Positions 23,501-34,978 of a stretch of DNA of 64,000 nt are shown here, piece by piece. Under the pieces are notes generated by a model. It saw only the letters and a program-made list of their open reading frames with translations, was not told the DNA's origin and did not search any database. Each line of letters opens with the position of its first letter. Within the stretch, counting starts at the first letter, position 1. Location: contig OZ017747.1 in assembly GCA_963969365.1 (NCBI GenBank), positions 2,542,001 through 2,606,000 of the forward strand, read 5' to 3'. The position numbers and the translations under genes are program-made. The DNA is from Asterochloris sp. CNOR1. Lineage: Eukaryota > Chlorophyta > Trebouxiophyceae > Trebouxiales > Trebouxiaceae.

Positions 23501-23549
23501 CTATTGTCCAGGAGCCAAGCCATATATCCCATTGACGCCTTTTGGTTAG
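20545..23549 (+). CDS. TauD/TfdA-family Fe(II)/2-oxoglutarate-dependent dioxygenase
   Basis: Eleven exons (20545-20576, 20651-20816, 21084-21232, 21562-21631, 21710-21759, 21856-21902, 22288-22484, 22797-22985, 23198-23230, 23312-23414, 23485-23549) give about 366 residues. The order follows bacterial and fungal TfdA-like proteins: PKPAAWIAADM, LPTLGPRLVEIHEEVVHGRG, GLPVQRYSPQE, GTWFGKAQPQN, then the iron-binding H164-x-D166 in PWHVDDADVVG. Next come IHNRMLDDNPELLRLLYEP and DIQLLNNHTVVHNRSAF with the distal ligand H302. The 2-oxoglutarate anchor is R321 in RHLLRMWLAP. All three ligands and the anchor are present, so the enzyme should be active. The substrate is unknown. No targeting signal is obvious. 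All introns are GT-AG. Confidence 0.9.
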
Positions 23550-23912
23550 AGATCCACCTGGAAAGCACAGTTGGCCAGTCTCAGCCCCCAACTAATGATC
23601 ACATCAAAGTTGACAGGTTTATTGCGTCCAGCAGCCACTACACTTGCAACATTGCTCGCAGTGAGGCTTCCAGATCACCTTGCATCTGAGTGTCAGCATT
23701 TAAGTTTCATCCCAAGTGTGTTGAGCTGCAGTCACTGCTGATGCTGCTGCTGAAACCCAGATTAGCAACAACAAAGCGGGAAGTCATAAATGTGGGGAGG
23801 GAACTGGGAGCTGCCTGATAGAAGTTTGTCACTGGTTGCTGCAGCCAAAGATGGTCTGCCTGGCTTATGCAGGATTCATTAGGACGGGCACTGAGCCATC
23901 AGGATAGCAGAA
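23550..23912. other. Convergent intergenic region
   Basis: This 363-bp gap lies between the dioxygenase stop and the GT61-1 stop. It is less GC-rich than the genes and presumably holds both 3' UTRs. I found no open exon, repeat or clear poly(A) motif in it. Confidence 0.45.
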
Positions 23913-26900
23913 TCACTGTGCTCGTTGCTGCCTCTGAACTAGGCGGCGTGCTCTTGTTTGCCTGGTGCGAGCTGCAGGATAATAATCTGCCACTGCCTGG
24001 TCAAGGATGGGGTACAGCTGCTCCACGTCGATCTGTACATTAACATTGCGTTTCAAAAAGAATTCCTCACACTTCTCAATCCAATCTGGATCGCCTGTAA
24101 TGGCTGGCAGCCTTGCAGGGCAAGTCTTGTTGACGTACACCTGCACGAAGAAATGGCACAGAACATGACACGAGCAAACGTGCCAGCACCGAAGCAGCAG
24201 GATGTTCATCTTGAGATGGTCAGAGCGTAGCCACATATGCCCCCATGACAATAATGAGGGGCCAGCATGCATGTGCACACAGCCAAGGACGCCCACGGCG
24301 CCTTGTTGCAGAGTCACCAGGCAGCCCAGGCAGTAGACAGTTGCTAAGCAAGGGCTGTACCTGCTCCTTTTCTGCGTCTGTGAGCTTCAAGAAAGGGTTC
24401 TCGCCCTCTCCAAATGGAATGTCCTCTATTCTGGGAATCTGAAAGCTTATTCTGCCTGGGTCTGTGATGTTGATGGAATAAAATTTGACCTAAGGGTACA
24501 GGCACGGTGGTCAGCTTGCTGATGGGTGATGTGCATGAGTGTGTGCCTCATCTTGGAATCAGCACTTGCCAAAGCCACATCTCAACACATGTGTGACATG
24601 CACAAGCTGATCGCTGTGGAGCTCGGTACAAGATCTTCAAGCACAGCCCAGCAGATGGCGCAGCCAGCATCGCCAGCAGCCACGTCGGCGATGCTGCATC
24701 AGTCACAGGCACACATAAAAGTCGGACGACTTGAGTGCCAAGCGCACTGTCTGCTGGGCAATGGCACAGCCCTGGCTCCAGGTCCATTGTGTTGGGCAGA
24801 TTCCTGTCGATCCCGCAGCTGCAGCCCCCTGCCATGCGGTGCCTGTTAAGCACTCACTGTGTTGGGCAGGTCACGGACAAGCTCCTGTGGCCACACATAG
24901 CTCTTGGGGTTGCGCTGCATATCTGGGATGATCTGGATGGCTGTCGCGTTTTCAGGCAGAAACACCATATTGGCCATGTCGGCCCCATGCACCCAGATGA
25001 CGGCGGACAGGTTGTTGAATGCCTGCACGGGCAGCAAGAGGGCTGTGTCAGCGGTCGGCAGCATGTTTGTCTGCAGCATGCGCCAGCTGCGCCATGCCCG
25101 CTGCGCCGTGCACGGTGCGCTGCTGAAATGTGCTCAGCTGCATGTCTGCTGCAGGCCTCAGATGTGCAGCATACAGCAGCCTGTCTCAGACCGCATGAGA
25201 GGCCGCAGGCATGACTGCGGCATGGGTGCATGGCCGCATCGTCACACCATGGTGATGGGGCTGGGCACCACCTGGTAGGGCACTGCTGGACTTTGCCCTG
25301 GGCCTGGGCCACAGGCTTGTGAATGCAGAGTGGCAGAGACATGCCAGGAAGGGGACTCTGCCCTGGGCCTGCGCCTGCAGATCCTTGCAACCATCAACGA
25401 GCTTGGTCGGGCAGGCAGCTGGAGCCTGGCAGGCGCAGGCGTCCAACCTTTGACCAGACCTGCAGATTCATGCTGAGCAGCCCCTCATGACTGCCCTTGT
25501 GCAGGAGACAGCACCAGCAGCCAGGGAGTGCTGTTCCTTTTCAACCTCTGCATGCCCTGACCACAATTCCCCCTCTGGTGAAAAGCAGCACCACACCCCG
25601 AAGACTGCTGACTGACCCTGCCCCATGCCGCATAGAGGTGCCGCTTGCTGCAGCCCTGGCCCTGACAAGGCTCTGGTACGATGGCAGGGAGTGCCCACCT
25701 TGGCCTGCGCTTGCAGGTTCATGCCGACCGGAGACATTGGCTCCACAATGGCGTCCGGGTAGCGCTTGGCCAGCTTGCGCAGCACCTCAGGCAGGTTGGT
25801 GATGTGGCGAGGCTGCTCCTTGCCACGGTCGCGCACCCCTATGGTGAAGCGGGAAGCCGACGTGTCCTTTTGGGGAGTGAAACCCCCAAAGGTGCAGTCA
25901 GCCAGGCGCTGCTGCCAGGAGCGCATCATCTCTGGTGAGGGGCCCTCCCTGCCGCGCCGCTGGTCCCTGCAGGGGCAGGCAGCTGTTGGGCGTGGCGGTC
26001 TGGGCACGCCTGGAAGCTGCCCACCTGCATCCTGTGCAGCCATCAGTTGGCCACTGCTGAATTCTAGCCTGTGAAGTGCTGCTGCCACGAAGACGTCATC
26101 TCTACTGAGGGAGCCTTCCTGCCTTGCTGCTCACTTGTTCGAGCAGGTGGCTTGCGAGTGTCAGGTGCAGGGCATTCATGGCGTCGTGCGAGGCTCTGCA
26201 GCCCGCCTGCAGCCCGTGCAGCACGTGAACCAAGCCATTGAGGTGGTTCTACGGTGGGGTGTTCTAGGCCTGTTGTCGGGGACGCATCACCTCAGACAGG
26301 GGCCCCCCCCAGCTGTTCCGTAACAGCAGCAATGTCAGTCCAGCAAAAGCTTGCAGTTCCCGTGCACCTACATCCTTGCAGATGTGAAGGGTTCAAGCCT
26401 CAGGCTGGTGCTTGTAACCCAGCAGCTTGTATCTGGCAGGAAGGGTCATTTGTGGTAAAAGCACGGAATACAAGCAATTGCGGCAGCACACTGACCCACC
26501 GTGCAGCCAACCCGTGTCTCAGCATGAGTTGCCCAACAACAACAGCACCTCAGATGGCAGCACTGCCCCCGGCAGCTCTGCAGGTGGTGGGCATCGATGC
26601 TGTCAGGTGCGCCGGGCAAGCCAGCTCTGCCATGCATGCGCACACAGCACAACACCCTCACCAGGGTTGGCAGTGAATGGGGTCGCTGCGGCACTGAGGG
26701 CCCCACCCCGTGAGCAGCCTGTCAAACAGGACCAGCTGGTTGGCTGAGCTGTTCCCCGGGCTGTCGCTGGACACCAGGGGGTTGGGCCCCGCCAGGCAGC
26801 GGGGCGCCTCAAACGCCTGAGCCTCTGGGAGGTCACGATTGTGCAGGAAGTGGGTGTTGTTGCCGCGGTCGGTGTACAAGATGAGGCGCAGATCAGAGCC

Positions 26901-28153
26901 AGGGTCATAGGTGCAGTCCCCCCAGTAGGTGCACACCAGATTGTGGATGATGGGCAGGTACTGCAGGGCAGAAAGATAGGGCTCTGATGATTGCGAGCAA
27001 TTGACAGTGGTGGGACATGCACAGCGGAGCATGCCTGTGGTGTGCATTTTGTCGTGGATGATGGGCAGCTACTTCAGGGCAGGAAGGGGCGTTGGGAAGG
27101 GGCCAGTGGCTGCCCTGATGAGAAAAGCGCAGACATGCGCAGAGAGGCGCATGTTGGGCTCATGAGGATATGAAGATAGGCAGGCACTACATCACATGAA
27201 GGCATTTTGATGCTGGAAGATGCACAGACGACACAAATGGACACAGAAGCGCACAGAAAAGCGAGCTGTGGCTGTTGCGTCGCAAAACGCCCCGGCTCTG
27301 CACTTTGGTTTGCTTGCCAAGCCGCACCACCCATCTTCTTGGGAGATGGATTCAAGCTGCCAGACCCAGCCTCAGCTATGCAGGAGGAGGCATGGCCATG
27401 GTGGCGACGGGTGCTGCGGCCTTGCAAGCAGGCCAGAGTGCGGAGGCCTGCCCAAACAGAGACCTCTGCAACATGCTGGGGAGTCAGAGGTGTTGGCCTC
27501 ATGCTCGCCAGTGCACAACACAGCACCCCACGAAACGACCAGCTGCTCCATGCCACAGGGGCGGCATGCAGGTCCAGAGTGTCAGGCAAGCTTACCTCTG
27601 CCAGAATGTGAAAGTAGTTCTGATGGAAGACCCACCACTGTGCCACAGCACGTTTGAAGCGTATGACTGTAGGCAGCTCTGGCGAGAAGTAGACTATGTC
27701 AGCTGGGTCGCGGATCTGCCTGACGTCCAGGATCACATTGGTGAGCCAGAAGTCCCGCGAAATGGAGGGCAGGGGCTGAGTGGTGTTGCTGAACACCCAG
27801 AGGTCGCCATTGAAAATCAGGGCATTGCGGAATTCGCAAACGGTGCGATTGGGGTGCTGCCAGGGTTTCAGCTCCGTGCACTGCCAAGTGGTTTCCAGGC
27901 CAATTAGCTCGGGCGGCGGGGGGTGCCTAAAGGGCCAGGCCAGGCTGCCATGCAGGCTGCTGGCCAGCAGCAGCACCAGAAGTGTGAGCTTCAGGCTGGC
28001 TGTGCTGAACGCAGTAGGCCATGTTGCCTGTTGGGCCCTGTCAAGGCCACCAGGTCCAGAGTGGCAGGGCCATGCATGGCTGAGGCACCCCTGCACAGCC
28101 CCTGCAGGAAGGCATGCTCTTGATGAGAGTGGGGGGTGCCAAGCTCTGTGCAT
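23913..28153 (-). CDS. GT61 (DUF563) family glycosyltransferase, copy 1
   Basis: Six exons (28153-27596, 26960-26662, 25966-25699, 25022-24858, 24489-24361, 24140-23913), all with GT-AG introns, give about 548 residues. The N-terminal ~75 residues end in a Leu-rich signal/anchor (LKLTLLVLLLASSLHG). Then follow WQHPNRTVCEFRNALIFNG, WVFHQNYFHILAE, YLPIIHNLVCTYWGDC, DLRLILYTDRGNNTHFLHN, FTIGVRDRGKEQPRHITNL, AVIWVHGADMANMVFLPEN and YVWPQELVRD. The HGA-x-MAN segment corresponds to the HGAgltN block of DUF563/EOGT-like enzymes. Such enzymes add xylose, arabinose or GlcNAc to glycans in the ER/Golgi; donor and acceptor here are unknown. Sequons such as NRT and NNT suggest a luminal protein. It is the inverted paralogue of the gene at 28641-30886. 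Confidence 0.82.
25285..25480. repeat. Degenerate copies of the GT61-1 exon 3 donor edge
   Basis: The parent (about 25688-25726) contains GTGCCCACCTTGGCCTGCG and then CTTGCAGGTTCATGC. Related strings occur at 25288-25325 (TTTGCCCTGGGCCTGGGCC), 25349-25390 (CTGCCCTGGGCCTGCGCCTG) and 25455-25485 (ACCTGCAGATTCATGC). They lie in the intron that follows exon 3 in the direction of transcription. Confidence 0.5.
27049..27095. repeat. Copy of the GT61-1 exon 2 acceptor edge in the upstream intron
   Basis: The parent at 26943-26985 spans the acceptor and first codons of exon 2 (minus strand). The copy begins GTGGATGATGGGCAG exactly as the parent does, continues with CTACTTCAGGGCAG versus GTACTGCAGGGCAG, and then diverges. 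It lies about 105 bp upstream of the used acceptor. Confidence 0.75.
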
Positions 28154-28640
28154 GCCGGCACACCACACTGAAGTCTGACAGCACACCAATACTGGCAGAA
28201 GTTCAGCAGGAAAGGTGCACCAGTAAACACGCGGTACCATCAAGTTGCTGCTTACCAGATGAGGTAGGCTGCATATCAGCTTCTCTCAAGGTCTTCACGG
28301 GAGACATGGCGAACGAGACGGCCGCAAGCTCTGCCGCCCAACACACAGAAGAAGCGGAGCAAACATACACAGGGTGCTGTCGCAAGCGATGGCACCTTTA
28401 GTCAAGTCAGTGTTTGACCTCCAGGTCGAGCCCCAAGATCGCCGATCTTAGACCTTTCGGAGCTAGATAGCCTTGCGGCAAGTGCTGATTTGTGGTGGCT
28501 GGAGACCTCTGCCTGCGCCGCGGGCAGGTGATCGATTAGAGATCCCACTGGGGTCCAGCACCATACAGCATGCTGGAGCTGTGCAAGTGAGGGCAGGACC
28601 CTTCATCAGCCGCACCTCCCGGGTCCCCACCTGACCTTCT
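28154..28640. promoter_or_regulatory. Divergent promoter region of the two GT61 paralogues
   Basis: The start codons of the inverted pair face away across 487 bp. No clear inverted symmetry or TATA element was seen by eye. A shared promoter is inferred from layout only. No coding exon is supported here. Confidence 0.4.
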
Positions 28641-30886
28641 ATGCATCCCATGCAGGCGTTGAAGCCTAGGTGCATGCAGCTGGCTTCAGCAGGCAGCCCC
28701 GCCACGCTGCTGGGCCTGCTGCTTGCCTGCTTCTGCTGTGTTTGCCCGACTGCAGCATGGCCCTTCCACCTCCCGCTTCCAGCAGAGCTGAATGGCGTAA
28801 ACAGCTCATGGACTTGCCAGCCAATCCAGCCTTGGCAGCATCCCAACCGCACAGTGTGCGAGTTCCGCAACATCATTGTCTTCAATGGAAGGCTGTGGCT
28901 TCTTGGAGAGCAGGATCAAACGATGGCTCCTCAAATCGCACGGGAATGGTGGCTGCCACACATCACCCATGGCTTTCGCAACATCAAGAGGCAGGTCTTC
29001 AACGTATTATTTTGATGGGCGCTGAAAGTCATGTCAAGTTACCAGCTGATGGCTTCCTCTTGTTTGCAGGCTGACATTCATGGACCCTGACGATCCCCCA
29101 CGCCTGCTGGTGCTGACAAGGGCTGTCATAAGCTACTGGCTGTTCATGCGCAACCACTTCCACGTCACAGCAGGCAAGAAAGCCTGCCTGCGCTTGTGAG
29201 ATTACATTGCAGATGCAGCTCCACGGCCGGCCTTGAGGCATAGGGAGGCAGAAAGCACAGCTTGCCTGTCTCCAGTGAGCCTGAGCTGGGTTTCAGGGTT
29301 GGCTTACTCCCACTGGCTGCCTGCAGAATATCTGCCCTCCATCCACAACACGCTCTGCACTGTATGGGGGGACTGCAACTATGACTCAGGCAGTGACCTC
29401 CGTCTGATTCTACAGACAGACAGAGGCACACATCCGCATTTCCTGCACAGTCCCCACCTGGAGCAGTCACGGCAACATGAGATGACCAGGTGTCTGGCAG
29501 GCCCCAACCTGGTGTTGTCTACCGACAACCCTGGCAACACTTCTGCAAATGAGCTAGTGCTGGTCAGGAGGGCCCTCATTGGGTTTGGCCCAGAGTGTCG
29601 CAGCGATTACCTGCACTGCTGGCCATGGTGAGCTGCCAGACTCAGCAAGCTGAGGTGCTCCGGCTTACCACCTGCAGCCTGCCAGTAACAAGTACTGGCC
29701 TGCAACAAATGAGCCCAGTCTTGCTTTACAGCTGCTTCTGCAAGGTGCTGGCCATGCTATCGCAGGGATTCCTCCCGCGGCACTGACCGAGATGCCAGGC
29801 CCAGCAAAGGAGTCATGCAGGCCTGGTCCCAGCGCCTCTCAGACTGCATGGGTGGCGCCTTTCTGCCGAGCAAATCCCTGGCAGGCACCATCCCCACAAT
29901 CGTTGTGATGGACAGGGGCCCAAAACGGGCACGGCGTATCACCAACCTGTCAGAGCTTGTTGCAGCCCTGTCATCGCACTATTCCCAAACTCTGATCAAA
30001 ACATATGTACTGGACGACCTCAGTATGGCCCAGCAGGCACAGGCAAGCTGCTGCTGCTTTTGGCAGGTATTGTGCGCTGCAAACAAGTTGGCAGACTGAC
30101 TGACTTGACGTTCACCTGTGGCTTGCAGGCATACAACAATGCCACGGTCCTCATCTGGGTACATGGTGCAAGCATGGCAAATCTGGTCTACATGCCTGAA
30201 GGTGCCATCGGCATTCACATTGTGCCGCGTACTGATGAACTCAAGAACTGGGTCTGGCCAGAGGAGTACGTCAGGGACATTGCAAACACAGTGAGCCCCA
30301 TGTTGACTCCTGTGCAGGCCTCTCAATGCATCTTGCATGGCACGGCCTGCCCTCTCTGCTTATTGCCAGGACAGCAAGGACAAACTGCATAGATTGGTGC
30401 CCTGTTGCTACAGGTAAACCTCCATCACATGAACATCACAAACACTGAGAACCTCAGCTTCTTTGACCAGGCCACCATCGAGAGTGACCCAGCTTTTCAG
30501 GCATTGAGCGAGCAGGAACGCAATCAAGTGCTGGTGAATAAGGCTTGTCCGCCACGACTGACACAGATCACAGGTTGGTCCGCATGACATGTCACATTCG
30601 CCCACACGTAACTTCCAATTGATTGTGCGTGTCTTTACAGGCAGACCAAACCAGTTGGAACTATGTAGAGAGTTTTGGCACAAGGCAAGCAAGCTCTTGT
30701 GTTTGTCGTTTCGGTGTGGGACCTGTGCTCAGCCAGTGTCTCTCTTTGCAGACTAACCTCAATGTGCACGTCGACCCCAATGAACTCATTTTGTTGCTGA
30801 ATAAAGCACTGTCAGATCTCAGAGTCCTTCCCAAGTCGAGGCAACAAGCATCAAGGTTGATCAAGCACAGGCGCCCCCCAGCATGA
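28641..30886 (+). CDS. GT61 (DUF563) family glycosyltransferase, copy 2, with four GC-AG introns
   Basis: Eight exons (28641-28990, 29070-29173, 29327-29627, 29766-30042, 30129-30290, 30414-30573, 30641-30684, 30752-30886) give about 510 residues that align along their length with copy 1: PWQHPNRTVCEFRNIIVFNG, EYLPSIHNTLCTVWGDC, DLRLILQTDRG, VLIWVHGASMANLVYMPEG and YVRDIANT. A Leu/Cys-rich segment at residues 23-40 is the signal/anchor. Introns starting at 28991, 29174, 30043 and 30685 must use GC donors (AG|GC), because no GT gives the required phase and alignment to copy 1 fixes the joints (for example TAE|YLPS versus LAE|YLPI, and WHK|TNLN versus FLK|RNVN). The first of these is the least secure. 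The C-terminus is Arg-rich (ASRLIKHRRPPA). Function is presumed similar to copy 1: Golgi glycan transfer, substrate unknown. Confidence 0.82.
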
Positions 30887-31239
30887 AGCAGACCCAACAC
30901 CGCCCTGATGGCTAGCCGAGTCTCCTGCCTTGTTTTTGCTCTTTGTCTGCCAGACATTTGTAACAGTTATTTGATTAGTTTTGACATTTTCTTTTGAATG
31001 CTACATCTGCCCTGTATAAGTGGTGTCTCATATTGAATTTTGAGCATCTGTAAGACTTCTGTACTACAGCTGCAGTCATCTAAGCTTGGCACGTTGCCTG
31101 CTGCCACTCACAACCTTGATTCAAAATCTGTTCAGAGTGCCTTGCAAGCAGGCTTCTTTCATTTATTGACAAATTAGTTTATGAAGGCCAGAAGGTGAAT
31201 CGCATTTCCCCTCATGCAACCGCACTGCGGCATCTGAAG
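30887..31239. other. Spacer between GT61-2 and the EF-hand gene
   Basis: This AT-richer segment holds the GT61-2 3' UTR and the start of the EF-hand gene. The frame of the EF-hand exon stays open upstream from 31178 and reads YEGQKVNRISPHATALRHLK, which looks protein-like. A mini-exon at 30998-31022 (ATG, then GT at 31023) would join it in phase. That extension is an alternative N-terminus, not a firm call. Confidence 0.4.
31049..31053 (+). terminator. Candidate green-algal poly(A) signal TGTAA for GT61-2
   Basis: TGTAA (UGUAA) is the usual polyadenylation signal of chlorophyte nuclear genes. This copy lies about 160 nt after the GT61-2 stop in AT-richer sequence. Short motifs occur by chance, so support is positional. 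Confidence 0.45.
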
Positions 31240-34200
31240 ATGCTTTCTGTGGTTTCAAGCCTCCTCAAGGTCCAGGAGAAGAAGACCAAGGCCACTATCA
31301 GCGAGGTACAGCAATCATGGTGAACTCCCCTGCAACGCAAGGCCTGCACTCGGTTGTATGGCAGCGCCCTGTGCACCCGGAATGCAGGACTTTGAGGAGC
31401 TGGCTGGGCAGGTGTTCGACTGCGCAGATGCAGATGGTGATGGTCAAGTCACCAAATTAGATCTGTTTGAGTTTACTACTGACAACCAGGTGGACCTGGC
31501 ATGGCATGTGAAGCTGGCAGGCCACAGCAGAGCTCCCCTTGCCCTGGATGGCCCTGATGTTTCCACCGGCCTGCCATGTAGCTGGATGTGTCTCATGTCG
31601 CTCTGGAGAAGCTGTTTCACAGCCTGAGCGATCACAAGCACAGTGTCAGCCGTGATGACTTCCTGGCAGTAAGACCGTTTGCTCAGTGTGCTGGAGGTTC
31701 CAAGCCTTTATGTGTCTACTGCAAACTGCTGTCGCCTTCATGCCGCACTGCTTTTGCACTGTGCAAGCACTCAGAAGCCTGCTGCAGGCCTCACTGGCCT
31801 GCACCGCATTGCTGCTGCCAGGGATTGGGCTGGGCATGCCAGCAGTGCATGAGTCTGCTGCAGGGGATGCTGAAGTACCAGAGGTTGCTGGTGGGCGGGT
31901 TGGAGGGAGATGCAGCACCTTCAGGTGACGAGCATTGGACTCCTCAAGGTCAACTTGCATGCTTCACCCAGTGGCTGGCAGCCACGTGCTCTGCCCGGCA
32001 ACCTTGACAACATCACGGCTGCTCCATGGCCATCTCCCTCATCAACCATGACTTCTGTGCTGCAGGCAGGCTGCAAGCAGAGGCCTGCCCAAGCACCTTT
32101 GCTCACAACAGCCTGTGCTTCTGCAGGCAAGGGTCCGCCCCAGCGCACTGCCAGCGTGGTCAAGACGGCTGCGACGCCCGGGCAGCGGAAATCCACTGAG
32201 AGCCTGCGAGCCAGCACCTCTGGAAGCCTGGGCAGCAGCTTGGCTGCAGCAGAGTCCCTGCCTGCAGCCCCGGCCTCCAGCACTGGCTCCTCCCGCCGCA
32301 GCGTGAGTGGGGCCCCCGTCGGCACCCAGGCAGAGCTACAGCGGGGCAGCGCTCGCGGCAGCCTGCCAGCCAGGGTGGACCGGATGGAGCTGCAGCGGCC
32401 ACAGCGGCAGGCAAGGCTGTGCTCTGGTGCAGCTTCTGTTGACATTGCACCATGGCGCTGGCTGCTTTGCTGGAGCTCAGCTTAGTCACCTGTTTTGCAT
32501 TCCCCGTGAGGAAGCCCTCTGTCCACTCCCAGCAGCTTCACCCAGGGTGGGCGCGCGCCTGGTTATCCGTAGGTGGCCCCCATCAAGTGACTTGGAGTGT
32601 ACTTTTGCTTCCGTGTGACGCAGTCGTCCCTCTGCTCCCAGGGCAGCACTGTTGGGCAGCAGCCGGCCGCGCTGGAGCGTAGGGGGAGCACCCTCAAGCT
32701 GCAGCAAGATCTGCTGAACAGAAAGGAGAAGATGAGGAAACGTAATTTGTGAGTGGTTGAGTCTGAACAACCACTGGCCCAATACCCGTCCCTGCTGTCA
32801 GGCAGGGACAGGCAAACCCGTCGGCATACACGCCACTCAGTCCAGCACAAGATCTCCAATTCAGGAGTGGCTCATATGGCCTGCAACAGCCATGCAGTTG
32901 CCAAGCTACCAGCAGCTGACTAAGGCAGCAGATGCCTCGCAGCCTGCAGGGCTCGCGCAGCGTCAGCAGCTGCAGTCAGCACTTTCCTGCAGCCAGCAGC
33001 ACTGCTGCCGCCACAGCAGCTGTGCCTGCAGCTGTGCAGCTCACAGGAGCAGCCTCCCTTGGCAAACACCACCATAGCTGATGCCATGGCTGCAGGATAC
33101 GCTCCCTGCAAACCTTCAAGCAGCTGTTTGCGGAGATTGATGACAATGGGAATGGGAGGATGAGCTATTCCGAGTTCCATGTGAGTGGCTGCTCCTCGGC
33201 ACTCCTGTGTCTGCTATACGCACTACACGAACAGCATGGCTGCCATCTCCGAAAGCGTTTTAGTGCTGTGGATGCCCACTGGGCAGCAAGCAGCCAGGCT
33301 GGTGCCTGCAGTGCTAGCATCATGCGATAGACTGCAGCAGACTCCGCTGGCACTCCTCTCGCATTGCACCGTTTACGCTGGCAGTGCCAGCACAATCAAT
33401 GTGTTCTGGGCCTCTCCCAATGCGACATCCCTGACAAGCCAGCACGTGAGGCCAATCTGTGATTGCAGCGGATGCCCTGAGCCCTGCATCTGCACTACCA
33501 CTGCCCTGAGCCCGTCATGCAGGCCTCTGTGCTGCTGTTCGCAGGGGTTCCTGGAGAAGACAGACCCAGCCATGCTGCCAGAGGCCTCCAGTATCTTCAA
33601 GACGCTGGACAAGCGCATGGATGGGGAGGTTCGCTTCAAGGTCAGCCCCGTCTGCTGATGCAGTATGCAGCACGCTGCAGCCTGTGCTCCATGCCAGCTG
33701 CTGCTACATGGCCAGCATCTCCCTCAGGGAGGAAGCCGATGTCTTCGAGGCTGCGCTGGATAGTTGCAGAGCATGCCACGCGCCCAGCAGAGGCGCTCCA
33801 GAATCAACCAAGTTTCCTCATATTCTGAGCTCCACTGTGGCATGCCCACTAGCCCTGCCCACTCTCACATGGCAGCCCTCTGGCCGTCATCCTCCAAATC
33901 TTGCAGTGAACGTGCTGCACAGTCCAAAGCACAGAACCCCTGAGATCATGGGTACATGTGGCACCTCACTCCACTCGCGCCGCAGCAATATTGTGCGAGC
34001 AGGAGAGATTGTCCTGAGCCTGTGGCAATCTGCCGTGGTTATCGTCTGGACTCAGAGCTGCGCTGTGGTGTGGACAGGACATCCTGCACATCATCTTCCC
34101 CCAGGCGAGCGACAAGCACCTGACGGAGATGATGCGCATCGTGACCAAGAAGAAGCAGGTGCGCAGCAAGGGCAACCTGGAGGTGCAGGTGCAGGAGCTG

Positions 34201-34978
34201 CGCGACATCTTTGCAGGTGAGGAGGCCCTGGGGCATGCACAGGCCCCCATGGCTGGCTTGCCACCTTTAGCTGCACCAAATCTGGTGGGGCTGCACTCCT
34301 CACATCCAGTGCACCCTGCAGTGGCATGCTTGCATTCATGCAAGCTGCTCAGGCTCTCTTGGCAGGATGGCAGATGCATACATGCACAGCAGGCTGAAAT
34401 CAGCTCTATCATGAGACTGCCTACAGGTCCCTGCTGTTTTCCATCTGCACCTCCCCAGCAGCAGTTGGCTCCCTAATCATGCTGCCCTCAACGTGGTTGG
34501 CAGTGCCCACATTTGTACTGGCCCTGGACTGTGCAGTTTATGACGATTCTGGCACTGGGGAGCTGGCCCTGCCTGAGTTTGTGGAGGCGCTGGTGGCAGC
34601 TGGTGGGTGCAGCGGCTCGCGTGGGCCTTGCTTGAGGCCTGGTGTTGTTCTGGCTGCTAGCGTCGGCCTGCACACCTGGATGCAGCTGCCCTGTGTGCAA
34701 GCTCCTTCGCTGAACAGCTCACCTCTGGATGGCAAGGTTGTCCCTTGCAGGCTACAACCACCAGGAAGCTGAGGAGATGTTTCAAGTTGTTGATGCAGAC
34801 CACGGGGGTGAGCATACGTCGCTGCAGCCCATTTGCACTTTTCAATGGGTTCCTGCTCAAGAAAACAGTTTGACCACATGTCAGAATTGCTGCTGCAGGC
34901 ACAGTGGACGTAGAGGAGTTTGTAGAGTGGTTCTTGCACAGTGAAGATGGCAAGACCAAGGAAAGCAGTGACCAGTAG
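31240..34978 (+). CDS. Multi-EF-hand calcium-binding protein
   Basis: Twelve exons: 31240-31305, 31388-31489, 31582-31668, 31864-31924, 32127-32410, 32642-32748, 33096-33180, 33545-33640, 34078-34216, 34537-34602, 34751-34807 and 34899-34978. EF-hand loops are DADGDGQVTKLD, a degenerate SDHKHSVSRDD, DDNGNGRMSYSE, a degenerate LDKRMDGEVRF, then YDDSGTGELALPE and DADHGGTVDVEE. At least three (first, third and last pair) keep good Ca2+-coordinating residues. Exon 5 encodes a ~95-residue Ser/Ala/Pro-rich disordered insert between the two halves, followed by a basic helix (LLNRKEKMRKRN). No transmembrane, kinase or other catalytic domain is visible, so this is probably a calcium sensor or adaptor. 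Intron 5 starts with GC at 32411, the only phase-compatible donor. The start is uncertain: the frame is open upstream to 31178. Confidence 0.75.

Noticed and set aside
27074-28243. A 389-codon minus-strand open frame as a single-exon gene
   Set aside because: Its first part is GT61-1 exon 1, but after 27596 it runs through an intron. Alignment with the paralogue shows the splice after HILAE, and the first ATG is at 28153.
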